Origin: Georgenia subflava
Lineage (GTDB): Bacteria > Actinomycetota > Actinomycetes > Actinomycetales > Actinomycetaceae
Assembly (NCBI RefSeq): GCF_009193155.1
Contig: NZ_VUKD01000006.1
Span: 62,001 to 126,000 of the forward strand
DNA length: 64,000 bases
Direction of reading: 5' to 3'
In this document: one piece after another, positions 1-8,793 of the stretch
How positions within the stretch are numbered: position 1 is the first letter of the stretch
Layout of the letters: every line of letters begins with the position of its first letter
Translations under genes and position numbers: made by a program
The notes under the pieces: generated by a model
Told to the model about the DNA's origin: nothing
Database searches by the model: none
Seen by the model: only the letters and a program-made list of their open reading frames with translations

Positions 1-117
1 GCGGGGACCGCGCACCTCGAGGAGGCGTCGGACGCCGACCAGTCTGCGGGACGGGGTCACGGAGGTTCCGCTAGCCTGGGCGCAGCCGTCGAGCCCGACC
101 AGGCTCCGGCGCACTGA
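1..117 (+). CDS. 3' end of an unidentified gene (partial)
   Basis: Frame 1 is open from the window edge to a TGA at 115-117, giving 38 codons with mostly G or C at the third position, and the stop is followed at once by a strong terminator hairpin. The visible tail is rich in Ala, Gly, Asp and Glu and looks like a disordered C-terminus; no domain can be recognised. The start lies outside the window. It could also be non-coding sequence that is open by chance in GC-rich DNA. Confidence 0.45.
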   Translation, partial: AGTAHLEEASDADQSAGRGHGGSASLGAAVEPDQAPAH

Positions 118-119
118 CT

Positions 120-159
120 CCGTCGGTGGTGGCGGAGGGGAAGCCGCCACCACCGACGG
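120..159 (+). terminator. Intrinsic terminator hairpin after the left-edge gene
   Basis: A perfect 16-bp inverted repeat (120-135 with 144-159) encloses an 8-nt loop. It sits 2 nt after the stop of the partial gene and before the hydrolase promoter. There is almost no T-tract, which is usual for actinobacterial terminators. Confidence 0.75.
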
Positions 160-202
160 TTAGCCCGACCGCCCCGTTCCGACCTGGCCCGGTGTGGGCA
201 CG

Positions 203-214
203 TAGCGTTAGCGT
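203..214 (+). promoter_or_regulatory. Tandem -10 boxes of the alpha/beta hydrolase
   Basis: TAGCGT occurs twice in tandem (203-208 and 209-214). The second copy ends 8 nt before the ATG at 223, so transcription would start at or beside the start codon, giving a leaderless mRNA. No clear -35 is seen. Confidence 0.45.
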
Positions 215-222
215 TCGTCGGC

Positions 223-957
223 ATGGATACCCCGACAGGCCCGCAGACCGCCCGCATCGTCCTCGTGCCCGGCTTCTGGCTGGGGGCATGGGCATGGGAC
301 GAGGTGGCCCGGCTCCTGCAGGAGCAGGGCCATCAGGTCACCGCGCTCACGCTCCCCGGTCTCGAGCCCGACCACCCCTCGCCGGCCGACGTCTCGCTCG
401 AGGACCACGTCACGGCGATCGAGCAGGCGCTCGTGGGCGACGGGCCGGTCGTGCTCGTCGCGCACAGCGGCGCAGCACTCCCGGCGACCGCCGCGATCGA
501 CCGCAACGTCGACCGCGTCGCGCGCACGGTCTGGGTCGACACGGCGCCGGTCGTCGACGGCGCCGCGATGGACTCCTCCCTCGAGGGGGACGAGCTGACG
601 CTCGAGGCGCAGTGGGAGGACGAGTTCCAGCAGGGCTCGATGCGTGACCTCACCGACGCCCAGCTCGAGGAGTTCCGACGTCGTGCCGTGCCGCAGCCGG
701 CCGGCACGGTCCGTGACGTGGTGCGGCTCACTGACGAGCGGCGTCTGGACGTGCCCGGGACGATCGTCTGTACCGCGTTCCCGGCTGCCGACTACCTCGC
801 GTACGCGAAGCAGGGCGTGCCGTTCCTCGCCGGCCTGCTCGAGCATCGCGCCCTGACGCTCACCGACCTGCCGACGGGGCACTGGCCGATGTGGTCGAAG
901 CCTGCAGAGCTCGCCGCGATCATCGGCGACGTGGCGACGAGCGCCGTCGCGCGCTGA
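223..957 (+). CDS. Alpha/beta hydrolase
   Basis: This 244-residue protein has the alpha/beta hydrolase fold of the small esterase-like group. The N-terminus carries the strand and oxyanion-loop motif LVPGFWLGAW, the nucleophile elbow is AHSGA with Ser82, and a C-terminal TGHWP segment supplies the likely catalytic His. There is no signal peptide, so it should be cytosolic. The elbow is A-H-S-G-A rather than the classical GxSxG, which is common in this subgroup. The substrate cannot be told from sequence; such proteins include esterases and hydrolases of small aromatic esters. It stands alone, converging on the aldo/keto reductase. The ATG at 223 is preferred because a -10 box lies just upstream. 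Confidence 0.85.
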   Translation: MDTPTGPQTARIVLVPGFWLGAWAWDEVARLLQEQGHQVTALTLPGLEPDHPSPADVSLEDHVTAIEQALVGDGPVVLVAHSGAALPATAAIDRNVDRVARTVWVDTAPVVDGAAMDSSLEGDELTLEAQWEDEFQQGSMRDLTDAQLEEFRRRAVPQPAGTVRDVVRLTDERRLDVPGTIVCTAFPAADYLAYAKQGVPFLAGLLEHRALTLTDLPTGHWPMWSKPAELAAIIGDVATSAVAR

Positions 958-1022
958 GCCGAGCGCCCGGCCCGCCGCGCAGCCGGCGCGCTGAGCAACC
1001 GGCCCACGGACGTCGGTCTCGG

Positions 1023-2057
1023 TCAGAGGGTCGAGGACCGCGGCGCCCAGATGTTGATGCCGGCATCGACGGCATGCCGGTCGATCCGGTCGAGCTCGTC
1101 GTCGGAGAAGTCCAGGTTCTCCAGCGCGCCGACCGAGCTCTCCAGCTGGGCCACGCTCGAGGCGCCCACCAGCGCGGTGGTGACCCGTGGGTCCCGCAGG
1201 ACCCACGCGATCGCCATCTGTGCGAGGGTCTGTCCTCGCTCGGTGGCGATCTCGTTCAGTGCCCGTACGTGCGTCAGCGTCCGCTCGTTGAGGAACTCCT
1301 GGCGCAGCGAGCCACCTCGGGCAGCCCGGGAGCCCGCCGGGATGCCGTCGAGGTACTTGTCGGTGAGCATGCCCTGGGCCAGCGGTGAGAACACGACCGA
1401 GCCGATCCCGGCGTCGCCGAGCACGTCGAGCAGGCTCGGCTCGCCCTCCTCGACCCACCTGTTGAGCAGGGAGTAGGAGGGCTGGTGGACCCTGATCTCC
1501 AGCCCGATGTCGTCGGCGATCGCCAGAGCCTCCTGCGTCCGCTCCGCGGAGTAGGAGGAGATGCCGGCGTACAGGGCGCGTCCGGAGTCCACGGCCGTCT
1601 TGAGCGCACCGAGGGTCTCGCGCAGCGGCGTCGTCGGGTCGAACCGGTGCGAGTAGAAGATGTCGACGTAGTCCAGGCCCATGCGGCGCAACGACTGGTC
1701 CAGCGAGGCGAGCAGGTACTTGCGCGAGCCGCCGTCGCCGTAGGGGCCGGGCCACATCTCGTAGCCGGCCTTGGTGGAGATGACGAGCTCGTCGCGCAGG
1801 TCCGTCAGGTCCTCGGCGAGCATCCTGCCGAAGTGCTTCTCGGCGGAGCCCGGCGGGGGACCGTAGTTGTTCGCCAGGTCGATGTGCGTGATGCCCAGGT
1901 CGACGGCACGCAGGACGATGTCCCGCTGGACCTCGTAGGGGTTCGCCTCGCCGAAGTTCTGCCAGAGCCCGAGGGCGATGGCCGGCAGGTCCAGGCCGCT
2001 GCGGCCGCAGCGGCGGTAGGTCATGGAGTCGTAGCGCTCGGGAGCGGGGGTGAACAT
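1023..2057 (-). CDS. Aldo/keto reductase, YghZ/L-glyceraldehyde 3-phosphate reductase type
   Basis: A 344-residue cytosolic NADPH-dependent oxidoreductase of the aldo/keto reductase superfamily, subgroup near E. coli YghZ and Kv-beta-like reductases. The catalytic tetrad is visible: Asp and Tyr in HIDLANNYG, Lys in ISTKAGYEMW and His in FYSHRFD. Members reduce small aldehydes such as methylglyoxal or L-glyceraldehyde 3-phosphate, so detoxification is a reasonable inference. It lies 19 nt downstream of serA on the same strand but has its own -10 box (TACGGT, 2069-2064) exactly 6 nt before the ATG, suggesting a separate leaderless transcript. Length is normal for the family. Confidence 0.9.
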   Translation of the reverse strand: MFTPAPERYDSMTYRRCGRSGLDLPAIALGLWQNFGEANPYEVQRDIVLRAVDLGITHIDLANNYGPPPGSAEKHFGRMLAEDLTDLRDELVISTKAGYEMWPGPYGDGGSRKYLLASLDQSLRRMGLDYVDIFYSHRFDPTTPLRETLGALKTAVDSGRALYAGISSYSAERTQEALAIADDIGLEIRVHQPSYSLLNRWVEEGEPSLLDVLGDAGIGSVVFSPLAQGMLTDKYLDGIPAGSRAARGGSLRQEFLNERTLTHVRALNEIATERGQTLAQMAIAWVLRDPRVTTALVGASSVAQLESSVGALENLDFSDDELDRIDRHAVDAGINIWAPRSSTL

Positions 2058-2063
2058 GTCCCG

Positions 2064-2069
2064 ACCGTA
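2064..2069 (-). promoter_or_regulatory. -10 box of the aldo/keto reductase gene
   Basis: TACGGT on the minus strand is separated from the ATG at 2057 by 6 nt, placing the expected transcription start at the start codon. Confidence 0.4.
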
Positions 2070-2076
2070 ACGCGGG

Positions 2077-3297
2077 TCAGTCGCGTCCGCTGGGCCGGAC
2101 CATCACGCGCAGGCGGAGGGTGTCCTCCATCTGGCGCACCGCCTCGACGGCCTCGCGCGGCAGCTCGGAGCTGATGTCGGTGACCACGTAGCCGATCTCG
2201 CCCAGGGTCCCGAGGATCTGCCCCTCGATGTTCGCCCCGTGCTCGGCGAAGGTCTGGTTGACCAGGGCCAGCACACCGGGGGTGTTGCGGTGGACGAAGG
2301 CGACCCGGTAGCGCGCCGCGTCGGACGGCTCCAGGGTCAGGCGCGGCAGGTTGACCGACAGGTCGGTGGCGCCCGCGCGGTAGTACTTGCTCAGCTTGCC
2401 GGCCACGAAGTGCCCGATGTTGACCTGGGCCTCCTGCGTGGACCCGCCGACGTGCGGGGTGAGGATGACGTTGGGCAGGCCGCGGAGCTCGGAGTCGAAG
2501 GGGTCGCCGTTCTTGCGCGGCTCGTCGGCGAAGACGTCGACGGCCGCGCCCGAGATCGACCCGTCCAGGATCTTCTCCCGCAGGGCGGTGTAGTCGACGA
2601 GGAAGCCGCGCGAGAGGTTGAGGAAGGCGGCGCCGTGCTTCATCTGGTCGAACTGCTCGCGCCCGAACATCCCGGCGTTGCCGGCGCGGCCGTCCACGTG
2701 CAGCGTGACGACGTCGGCGACGGCGAGGACCTCGGCGAGCGAGCCCATCCGGTGGGCGTTGCCCAGCGCGAGCTTCTCGGCGTTGTCGAAGAAGACCACC
2801 CGCATGCCGAGCGCCTCGGCGACGACGGAGAGCTGGGTGCCGATGTTGCCGTACCCGATGATGCCCAGGGTGCGGCCGCGGACCTCGTGCGACCCGGCGG
2901 CGGTCTTGTCCCAGACCCCGGCGTGCAGCGCCTTGTCGCGGACCGTGAGCCGGCGGGTCAGCGCGATGATCTCGCCGACCGCGAGCTCCACCACGGAGCG
3001 GGTGTTCGAGAACGGGGCGTTGAAGACCGCGATGCCGCGGCGTGCGGCCGCGCGCAGGTCGATCTGGTTGGTGCCGATCGAGAAGGTGCCGATCGCGGTC
3101 AGTCCCGGGTGCGCCGCCAGCACCCGCTCGGTCACGTGGGTGGTGGACCGGATCCCCAGCACGTCGACGCCGTCGAGGGCGGCGATGAGCTCGTCCTCGT
3201 CCATGGCGCTGGGGTGGCGCACGACCTCGAGCCCGGCCGCGGCCAGGATCGGGTCGGCGTCGGTGTGCGGGTTCTCCAGGAGCAGTGCGCGAGCCAC
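2077..3297 (-). CDS. serA: D-3-phosphoglycerate dehydrogenase
   Basis: SerA oxidises 3-phosphoglycerate to 3-phosphohydroxypyruvate with NAD, the first step of serine synthesis. The Rossmann motif GYGNIG, the catalytic Arg region (LNLSRG), the EP loop (FADEPRKN) and the catalytic His in TPHVGGSTQEAQ are all present. About 75 C-terminal residues form an ACT domain (ending in MEDTLRLRV) that would bind serine for feedback control. At 406 residues it is the short E. coli-like form, not the 530-residue mycobacterial form with an intervening domain. GTG at 3297 was chosen because the conserved fold starts right there; an upstream TTG at 3333 would add 12 unconserved residues. Confidence 0.93.
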   Translation of the reverse strand: MARALLLENPHTDADPILAAAGLEVVRHPSAMDEDELIAALDGVDVLGIRSTTHVTERVLAAHPGLTAIGTFSIGTNQIDLRAAARRGIAVFNAPFSNTRSVVELAVGEIIALTRRLTVRDKALHAGVWDKTAAGSHEVRGRTLGIIGYGNIGTQLSVVAEALGMRVVFFDNAEKLALGNAHRMGSLAEVLAVADVVTLHVDGRAGNAGMFGREQFDQMKHGAAFLNLSRGFLVDYTALREKILDGSISGAAVDVFADEPRKNGDPFDSELRGLPNVILTPHVGGSTQEAQVNIGHFVAGKLSKYYRAGATDLSVNLPRLTLEPSDAARYRVAFVHRNTPGVLALVNQTFAEHGANIEGQILGTLGEIGYVVTDISSELPREAVEAVRQMEDTLRLRVMVRPSGRD

Positions 3298-3346
3298 CGG
3301 TCCATCGTCCGCCTGTCTCGGGATGCGGAGCAAGTGCGTCCATGTC

Positions 3347-3364
3347 GTGGACGGAGGCGTCCAC
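3347..3364 (-). terminator. Possible short terminator hairpin after helD
   Basis: A 7-bp inverted repeat (3347-3353 with 3358-3364, 4-nt loop) lies in the 77-nt gap between the helD stop and the serA start. It is short and has no T-tract, so it may only be a weak terminator or a chance fold. Confidence 0.3.
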
Positions 3365-3374
3365 CCGGCGACGC

Positions 3375-5660
3375 TCAGGAGGCCGGGAGACCCGCCGGGA
3401 GGTCGTCGGCGTGGACGACGTGGAGACGACGCGTGGGTCGGGTCATCGCCACGTACAGGTCACCCGGACCGCCCTCGAGGACCGCCGCCGGCTCCACCAG
3501 GACCACGACGTCGTACTCCAGCCCCTTGGCCTCGACCGCGTCCAGCACCGCGACCCGGGCACCGAGCGGGTCGCCGTCCGGGGCGGTCAGCGCCGCCCTC
3601 AGGCCGGGGTCCTCGGCCAGCGCCGGGAGGACGGCCGGCACCCGGCCGAGCGGGACGATCACCGCGACGCGGCCGGCCCCCGGGCCGTCGGTGTCGTCCA
3701 GGCCGGCCAGCTCCGCGCGCACCACCTCGGCGGTGGTCGCCACGAGCTCGCCACGGGCGGACGCGGTGACCGCCAGCGCCCCGGGCAGGTCGCGGGCGGC
3801 GCGGACCGGGTACGTGGGCTCGGCCCCCTGGGCCGTCATGACCGCCGTGGCCGCGTCCATCACGGTCGCCGGGGTGCGATAGCTCACGGTCAGCACGGCC
3901 TCGCGCACGTGCTCGCTCGCCGCCCGGCCGAGGACCTGGGACCAGGAGGCGGCCGGCCGGTGCCCGCTGCGCTGGGCCAGGTCCCCCACCACGGTCATCG
4001 AGCGGGACGGGCAGCGGCGCAGCAGGGCACGCCAGGCCATCGGGGAGAGCTCCTGCGCCTCGTCGACGACCACGTGCCCGTAGGTCCAGGTGCGGTCGCC
4101 CGCGGCGCGTTCCGCCGTCGTCAGCCTCGGGCCGGTGGCGGTGAACCGCTCGGCCAGCATCTCCGCGCTGACCATCCCCATGCCCAGGCCCTGCGAGGTG
4201 ATCGCGTCCTGGGCGTAGCGCAGCTCCTCGGCGGCGCGCATCCGGGCCTCGGCCGCGGTCCGGTTCGACTCGGCCTGCTCGTGCGGGCCGAGCAGCTCGG
4301 CGAGCTCGTCGAGCAGCGGCACGTCGGCGACCGTCCACGCCGCGCCCTTCTCCCGGCGGAGCAGCGCACGGTCCTCGGCCGACAGGGACCGCGCGTGCCG
4401 GCCCAGGAGCTCGGGCCGGGAGTAGAGACGCTCGAGCAGACCGTGGGCCGTGGTGGGCATCCAGCACAGGTTGATCGCGACCTTGACGTCGCGCGCCGTA
4501 CGCACGTCCTCGCGCAGGTACGCCCGGTCGTCGGCGTCCTCACCGTCGTCGCCGCCGCGCGCCGCCGCGTACTCGCGCACGAGGACGTCGAGCATCGCCA
4601 GGGCGAAGGTGTCCCGGGCCTGGTTGTGCGGCAGGCCCGTCCGGCGCGCCCGGGCCATCGCTGTGCGCACGTCCTCGGGGCGCAGGTGCAGCTTCACGCC
4701 CTCGACGTCGAGCTCCTGGACCGCCTCGGGCACCCGCTGCAGGGCACGCACTGCGCGCGAGAGCACCTGGGCCATGACGGTGCGGCCCTTGACCTCGGCC
4801 ACCTCCGCGGGCTCGGACGCCGTCGCCCGGGTGCCGGGCAGGAGGTCGGCCATGGTGGTGGCCACCACGTCGGACTCGCCCAGCGACGGCAGCACCTGCT
4901 CGATGTAGCGCAGGAACACCCGGGACGGTCCCACGAGCAGCACGCCCGACCGCTGCAGACGCTCGCGGTGGGCGTAGAGCAGGTAGGCCGCCCGGTGGAG
5001 GGCGACCGCCGTCTTGCCCGTGCCCGGTCCGCCCTGGACCACCAGCACCCCGTCGAGCGAGGACCGGATCACGGCGTCCTGCTCGCCCTGGATGGTGGCG
5101 ACGATGTCGCTCATCCGTCCCTCGCGGGCGGCCGACATCGCGGCGAAGAGAGCCCCCTCGCCGGTGAGGTCGTCGGTGATCCGGGCGTCGACGTGGTCGG
5201 TGTCGAGGAGCTCGTCCTCGACGGCCACGACCTTGCGGCCGCGGGTCATGAGGTGCCGACGGCGGACGACGTCGCCCGGGTGGGCGGCGGTCGCCTGGTA
5301 GAAGGGGCGGGCGCTCGGGGCGCGCCAGTCGACCAGCAGCTGGTCGTGCTCTGCGTCGGACATGCCGATTCGGCCCACGTAGCGGGGCTCGGCAGTGCCG
5401 TGGAGGTCGAGCCGGCCGAAGACGAGACGGTTCTCCACGTGGTCGAGGCGGGCGACCGTGTCCGAGTAGTGCGCGGCGAACGCGTCGCGCTCCGAGCGGT
5501 TCTGCGGGGAGCCGGACGGCCCGTCCCTGCGCACCTCGGCGAGGCGGGCGCCGTAGGAGGCGCGCAGCTCGTCCAGCCGGGCGTACACGACGTCGACGTA
5601 GGCCTGCTCGGCCTCGACGGCCGAGGCCGTCGCGACCGGCACCTCGACCTGCTCGGGCAT
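3375..5660 (-). CDS. helD: HelD-like RNA polymerase recycling helicase (UvrD/Rep superfamily 1)
   Basis: This 761-residue protein belongs to the superfamily 1 ATPases of the HelD/HelR group, which bind RNA polymerase, pull it off nucleic acid and recycle it; some actinobacterial members protect against rifampicin. The N-terminal coiled-coil arm region (residues 1-100) precedes the Walker A GGPGTGKT with Lys216, the DEAQELS motif II, and the C-terminal motifs VSYRTPATVMD and EAKGLEYDVV. An ATG at 5660 is used because CCAGGAGAGG lies just upstream; the frame stays open further 5' but that part is Arg/Pro-rich and unconserved. It is upstream of serA on the same strand with a 77-nt gap. The role in rifampicin tolerance is inference from the family. 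Confidence 0.88.
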   Translation of the reverse strand: MPEQVEVPVATASAVEAEQAYVDVVYARLDELRASYGARLAEVRRDGPSGSPQNRSERDAFAAHYSDTVARLDHVENRLVFGRLDLHGTAEPRYVGRIGMSDAEHDQLLVDWRAPSARPFYQATAAHPGDVVRRRHLMTRGRKVVAVEDELLDTDHVDARITDDLTGEGALFAAMSAAREGRMSDIVATIQGEQDAVIRSSLDGVLVVQGGPGTGKTAVALHRAAYLLYAHRERLQRSGVLLVGPSRVFLRYIEQVLPSLGESDVVATTMADLLPGTRATASEPAEVAEVKGRTVMAQVLSRAVRALQRVPEAVQELDVEGVKLHLRPEDVRTAMARARRTGLPHNQARDTFALAMLDVLVREYAAARGGDDGEDADDRAYLREDVRTARDVKVAINLCWMPTTAHGLLERLYSRPELLGRHARSLSAEDRALLRREKGAAWTVADVPLLDELAELLGPHEQAESNRTAAEARMRAAEELRYAQDAITSQGLGMGMVSAEMLAERFTATGPRLTTAERAAGDRTWTYGHVVVDEAQELSPMAWRALLRRCPSRSMTVVGDLAQRSGHRPAASWSQVLGRAASEHVREAVLTVSYRTPATVMDAATAVMTAQGAEPTYPVRAARDLPGALAVTASARGELVATTAEVVRAELAGLDDTDGPGAGRVAVIVPLGRVPAVLPALAEDPGLRAALTAPDGDPLGARVAVLDAVEAKGLEYDVVVLVEPAAVLEGGPGDLYVAMTRPTRRLHVVHADDLPAGLPAS

Positions 5661-5899
5661 CGCCTCTCCTGGCACACGCACTCCTCGTCCTGCTCCTCCG
5701 CCCGGGGACGGTCGTGCCCGTCGGCACGGCCATCCATTATCGGTCACCGCGGGCCTGCGTGCCGACCTGTTCGCCCCGGTCCCGGGCCGGGCCCCTGGGC
5801 GGACCGGACGCGGCCCGCCGGAGCGGTCGTGGAATGATGCCGCGGCCGGTGCTGTTATGAGTGACAGATACTTCGACCGACGTGAGAGGAGCGCCGAGC

Positions 5900-6832
5900 A
5901 TGCGCGATCCCCAGGACCTGTACTCCCGCAGCCCAGAGGCATTCGACGCCGTACCGGTACCGGTGCTCGTCCACGCCCTGCGCGGCTCCCTGGACGCGGG
6001 CCACGCCGGTGAGGTGGTGGCACGTCACCTCCTCGACTCCCTGCCCGCCGAGCGGATCGTGACGTTCGACTCCGACGCGCTGGTGGACTACCGCTCGCGG
6101 CGCCCGGCGATGACCTTCGAGGACTGGCGCTTCACCGACTACGACGAGCCCGTCATCGCCCTTGACCTGCTGCGCGACGACGAGGGCACCGAGATGCTGC
6201 TCCTGCACGGGCCCGAGCCAGACCTGCAGTGGGACCGGTTCACGGCCGCGGTGGTCGACCTGGTCGAGGAGCTCGGCGTCCAGCGCACCATCGGGGTGCA
6301 CGGGATCCCCATGGCGGTGCCGCACACCCGCCCGACCACGGTGACGAGCCATGCCACCCGTACCGGCCTGGTGGACCCGCAGCGTCACATGATGGGCAGG
6401 GTGCAGGTGCCGGGGAACGTCGCCGGGCTGATCGAGCTGCGTCTCGGTCGTCGGGGCCACGACGCGCTCGGCTTCGCCGCCAACGTCCCGCACTACCTCG
6501 CCCAGTCCGAGTACCCGCAGGCCGCCGCCGAGCTGATCCGGCAGATCGCGGCGAACACGGGCCTCGCGCTGCCGGTCGGTGAGCTCGAGGCCGCGGCCGC
6601 GGAGACGGCGCTCCAGATCGAGGCCCAGGTCTCCGCCTCGGAAGAGGTGGGTGCCGTGGTCCACGCGCTGGAGCAGCAGTACGACGCCTACATGGAGGCC
6701 GCCGCCCAGCCCAGCCACACCACGCTGCTGGCCGAGCCGGGCGAGCTGCCGACGGCCGAGGAGATCGGCGCCGAGCTCGAGGCGTTCCTCGCCGAGCAGC
6801 GGGGCGGCTCGCCCGAGGACGAGCAGGCCTGA
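5900..6832 (+). CDS. PAC2 family protein
   Basis: A 310-residue protein of the PAC2 (proteasome assembly chaperone 2-like) family, common in actinobacteria as a protein of unknown molecular function. The domain fills residues 10-240, with VPVLVHALRGSLDAG near the start and IGVHGIPMAVPHTRP in the middle; an acidic helical tail follows. In actinobacteria the family is often found near genes of protein quality control, but a direct proteasome role is not shown. The ATG at 5900 is preferred over 5861 because GAGAGGA sits 9 nt upstream. The final 6 nt and the stop codon begin a 38-bp tandem repeat that continues into the intergenic region. Confidence 0.85.
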   Translation: MRDPQDLYSRSPEAFDAVPVPVLVHALRGSLDAGHAGEVVARHLLDSLPAERIVTFDSDALVDYRSRRPAMTFEDWRFTDYDEPVIALDLLRDDEGTEMLLLHGPEPDLQWDRFTAAVVDLVEELGVQRTIGVHGIPMAVPHTRPTTVTSHATRTGLVDPQRHMMGRVQVPGNVAGLIELRLGRRGHDALGFAANVPHYLAQSEYPQAAAELIRQIAANTGLALPVGELEAAAAETALQIEAQVSASEEVGAVVHALEQQYDAYMEAAAQPSHTTLLAEPGELPTAEEIGAELEAFLAEQRGGSPEDEQA

Positions 6833-6940
6833 CGACGACGGCCGGGCCGGACGAGGTCGACCAAGCCTGACGACGACTGCCGGGCCCGACGAGGTCGACC
6901 AAGCCTGACGACGACGGCCGGGTCCGAGGAGCACGACCAG
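6827..6940 (+). repeat. Three 38-bp tandem repeats starting at the PAC2 stop codon
   Basis: Units lie at 6827-6864, 6865-6902 and 6903-6940, each opening with GCCTGACGACGAC; a fourth start (GCCTGACA) follows at 6941. Unit 1 includes the last sense codon and TGA of the PAC2 gene, so each copy repeats the gene's stop context. The copies differ by a few substitutions. It looks like replication slippage at the 3' end of the gene. Confidence 0.9.
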
Positions 6941-7083
6941 GCCTGACACAGCCGCGGCACAAGACCGCCGTCGGCCGTGGTCAGACCACCGGCAGGGCCG
7001 CGCCGCCCGTGTGAGCAGTCTCATGCGGTCCGCGGACCGGCCCCGTGCCGCGCATCACGTCGCCGACGGGGACAATGGCGGGC

Positions 7084-8535
7084 GTGTCCCCCTTCCACGC
7101 GCCGGCCCCCACCCGGGTGGCGCTGACGGTCTGGGGTGCCGGCCTGGTCGCCTACATCGTCGCCGTGACGGGCCGGACCTCGCTCGGGGTCGCCGGGCTG
7201 CAGGCCGCCGAGCGGTTCGACATCTCCGCGTCGACGCTGTCGATGTTCTCGGTGGTCCAGCTCGCCGTCTACGCCGCCGCCCAGGTTCCGGTCGGGATGC
7301 TGCTCGACCGGGTCGGCTCGCGCAAGGTCATCGCCGCGGGCGCCGTCGTCCTGGCGCTCGGCCAGCTGCTCCTGGCCGTTGTCGACACGCTCCCGCTGGC
7401 CCTCGTGGCCCGCGTCCTCGTCGGTGTCGGCGACGCCACCGCCTTCGTCTCCGTGCTTCGCCTGATCCCGGCCTGGTTCCCGGCCCGGCGCGTCCCGCTG
7501 CTGACGCAGCTGACCGGGATCATCGGGATGACGGGCCAGATCATCTCCGCCGTCCCGTTCATGGCGGTGCTGCTCGCCTTCGGATGGACGACGGCGTTCG
7601 CCTCGCTGGCCGGTGCGGGCGTCTTCATGGGCGCCGTCGCCCTCGTCGTGGTGCGCGACCGCCCGGCGACCACGGCGACGCAGCCTGGCCGCGCACCGAC
7701 CACGGAAGCCCACCGGGCCGGCGGCACCACCACGGAGGTGTCGCCCGCCCCGGGGAGCCCGGACGCCGTCCAGCCGGTCGGCACCGGCGCGGAGATGCCG
7801 GCCGCCCCGGTGGAGGCTCCGGCCGCCGCACCGGTCCCGATGCGTGCCGTGCTCGCCGAGCCCGGCACCTGGCTCGGCTTCTTCACCCACTTCGTCTCGC
7901 TCTTCCCGACCAACACGTTCGTACTCCTGTGGGGCGTGCCGTTCCTCACGGCCGGCCAGGGGGTGAGCACGCGGGGCGCCAGCACCCTGCTGACCATCGC
8001 CGCGCTCGCGGGGATCGTCACCGGGCCCGTCACCGGCATGCTGCAGTCGCGGTACCCGATGCGCCGCTCCTGGCTCGTGGTCGGAGCGGTGCTGGCCACC
8101 ATCGCAGTGTGGACCTCGGTCCTCGTGCCGTCCACCCCCCGGCCGATGTGGCAGCTCGTCCTGCTCGTCCTCGTGCTGACACTCTCGGGCACCGCCTCCA
8201 ACATCGGGTTCGACTTCGCCCGCACCTTCGTCCCGCCGGTACGTCTGGGGGCGGCGACCGGCCTGGTGAACGTCGGCGGCTTCGTCGCGTCGCTCCTGTC
8301 GATCTTCCTCGTCGGTCTCGTGCTCGACCTCGTCAGGCCGGACGGTGCCTACGTGCTCGACGACTTCCGGGCAGCCTTCGCCACGCAGGGGCTGCTCTGG
8401 GTGGTCGGCCTGGGCGGCCTGCTCCTGGCACGACGTGCCACGCACGGGCGGATGGCCGAGGAGGGCGTCGTCGTCCCGTCGGTGCGCGACACCCTCGCCC
8501 GGGTGCGCCGGGACCGTCCGCGAGGACCCTCCTGA
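7084..8535 (+). CDS. MFS transporter
   Basis: A 483-residue integral membrane protein of the major facilitator superfamily. Alternating hydrophobic helices are clear from about residue 15 onward, with the A-loop signature MLLDRVGSRK between helices 2 and 3, and a Pro/Ala/Thr-rich cytoplasmic linker (about residues 195-245) splitting the two six-helix halves. It probably exports or imports a small solute by proton coupling; the substrate is not readable. GTG at 7084 is chosen because GACAAT (7071-7076) lies 7 nt upstream as a plausible leaderless -10; an in-frame ATG at 7075 would overlap that box. It is a single-gene unit between the repeat array and the cold-shock gene. Confidence 0.85.
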   Translation: MSPFHAPAPTRVALTVWGAGLVAYIVAVTGRTSLGVAGLQAAERFDISASTLSMFSVVQLAVYAAAQVPVGMLLDRVGSRKVIAAGAVVLALGQLLLAVVDTLPLALVARVLVGVGDATAFVSVLRLIPAWFPARRVPLLTQLTGIIGMTGQIISAVPFMAVLLAFGWTTAFASLAGAGVFMGAVALVVVRDRPATTATQPGRAPTTEAHRAGGTTTEVSPAPGSPDAVQPVGTGAEMPAAPVEAPAAAPVPMRAVLAEPGTWLGFFTHFVSLFPTNTFVLLWGVPFLTAGQGVSTRGASTLLTIAALAGIVTGPVTGMLQSRYPMRRSWLVVGAVLATIAVWTSVLVPSTPRPMWQLVLLVLVLTLSGTASNIGFDFARTFVPPVRLGAATGLVNVGGFVASLLSIFLVGLVLDLVRPDGAYVLDDFRAAFATQGLLWVVGLGGLLLARRATHGRMAEEGVVVPSVRDTLARVRRDRPRGPS

Positions 8536-8793
8536 GCCTCGCGACCGCCCGAGCGGAGCCTGCCCGTGCCCGCCGTGCAGTTCCCTGGCACGGCCGACGT
8601 GACTTCTGCCATGCTTTGGGACGTTGCATCTGCGTTTCCCTGACGTGCGATCCGGGTGCCGCCTCGGCGGGACCCACGGGTTGCGGTCCGCCACCGGCGG
8701 ACGTCGCCCGGGCAAGGAAGTGGGACGAGGTATTGCGGCACGACCAGGGTCGGCACCGGGCCGGCCCACCGAGTCCCGGAAGGACATTGCAAG
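8536..8793 (+). promoter_or_regulatory. Long upstream region of the cold-shock gene
   Basis: These 258 nt between the MFS stop and cspA hold no gene. A long structured 5' untranslated region is typical for cold-shock genes, where it acts as an RNA thermosensor, and that is the likely content here. The ribosome-binding site is GGAAGGA at 8778-8784. I could not place the promoter with confidence. Confidence 0.35.

Noticed and set aside
208-1755. A 515-codon open frame on the minus strand opposite the hydrolase and aldo/keto reductase
   Set aside because: It is Arg/Pro-rich, matches no family and runs antisense to two genes with clear catalytic motifs; such frames are expected in GC-rich DNA.
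6827-6940. The 38-bp tandem repeats as a CRISPR array or attachment site
   Set aside because: The units are contiguous with no spacers, and there is no integrase or tRNA gene nearby.
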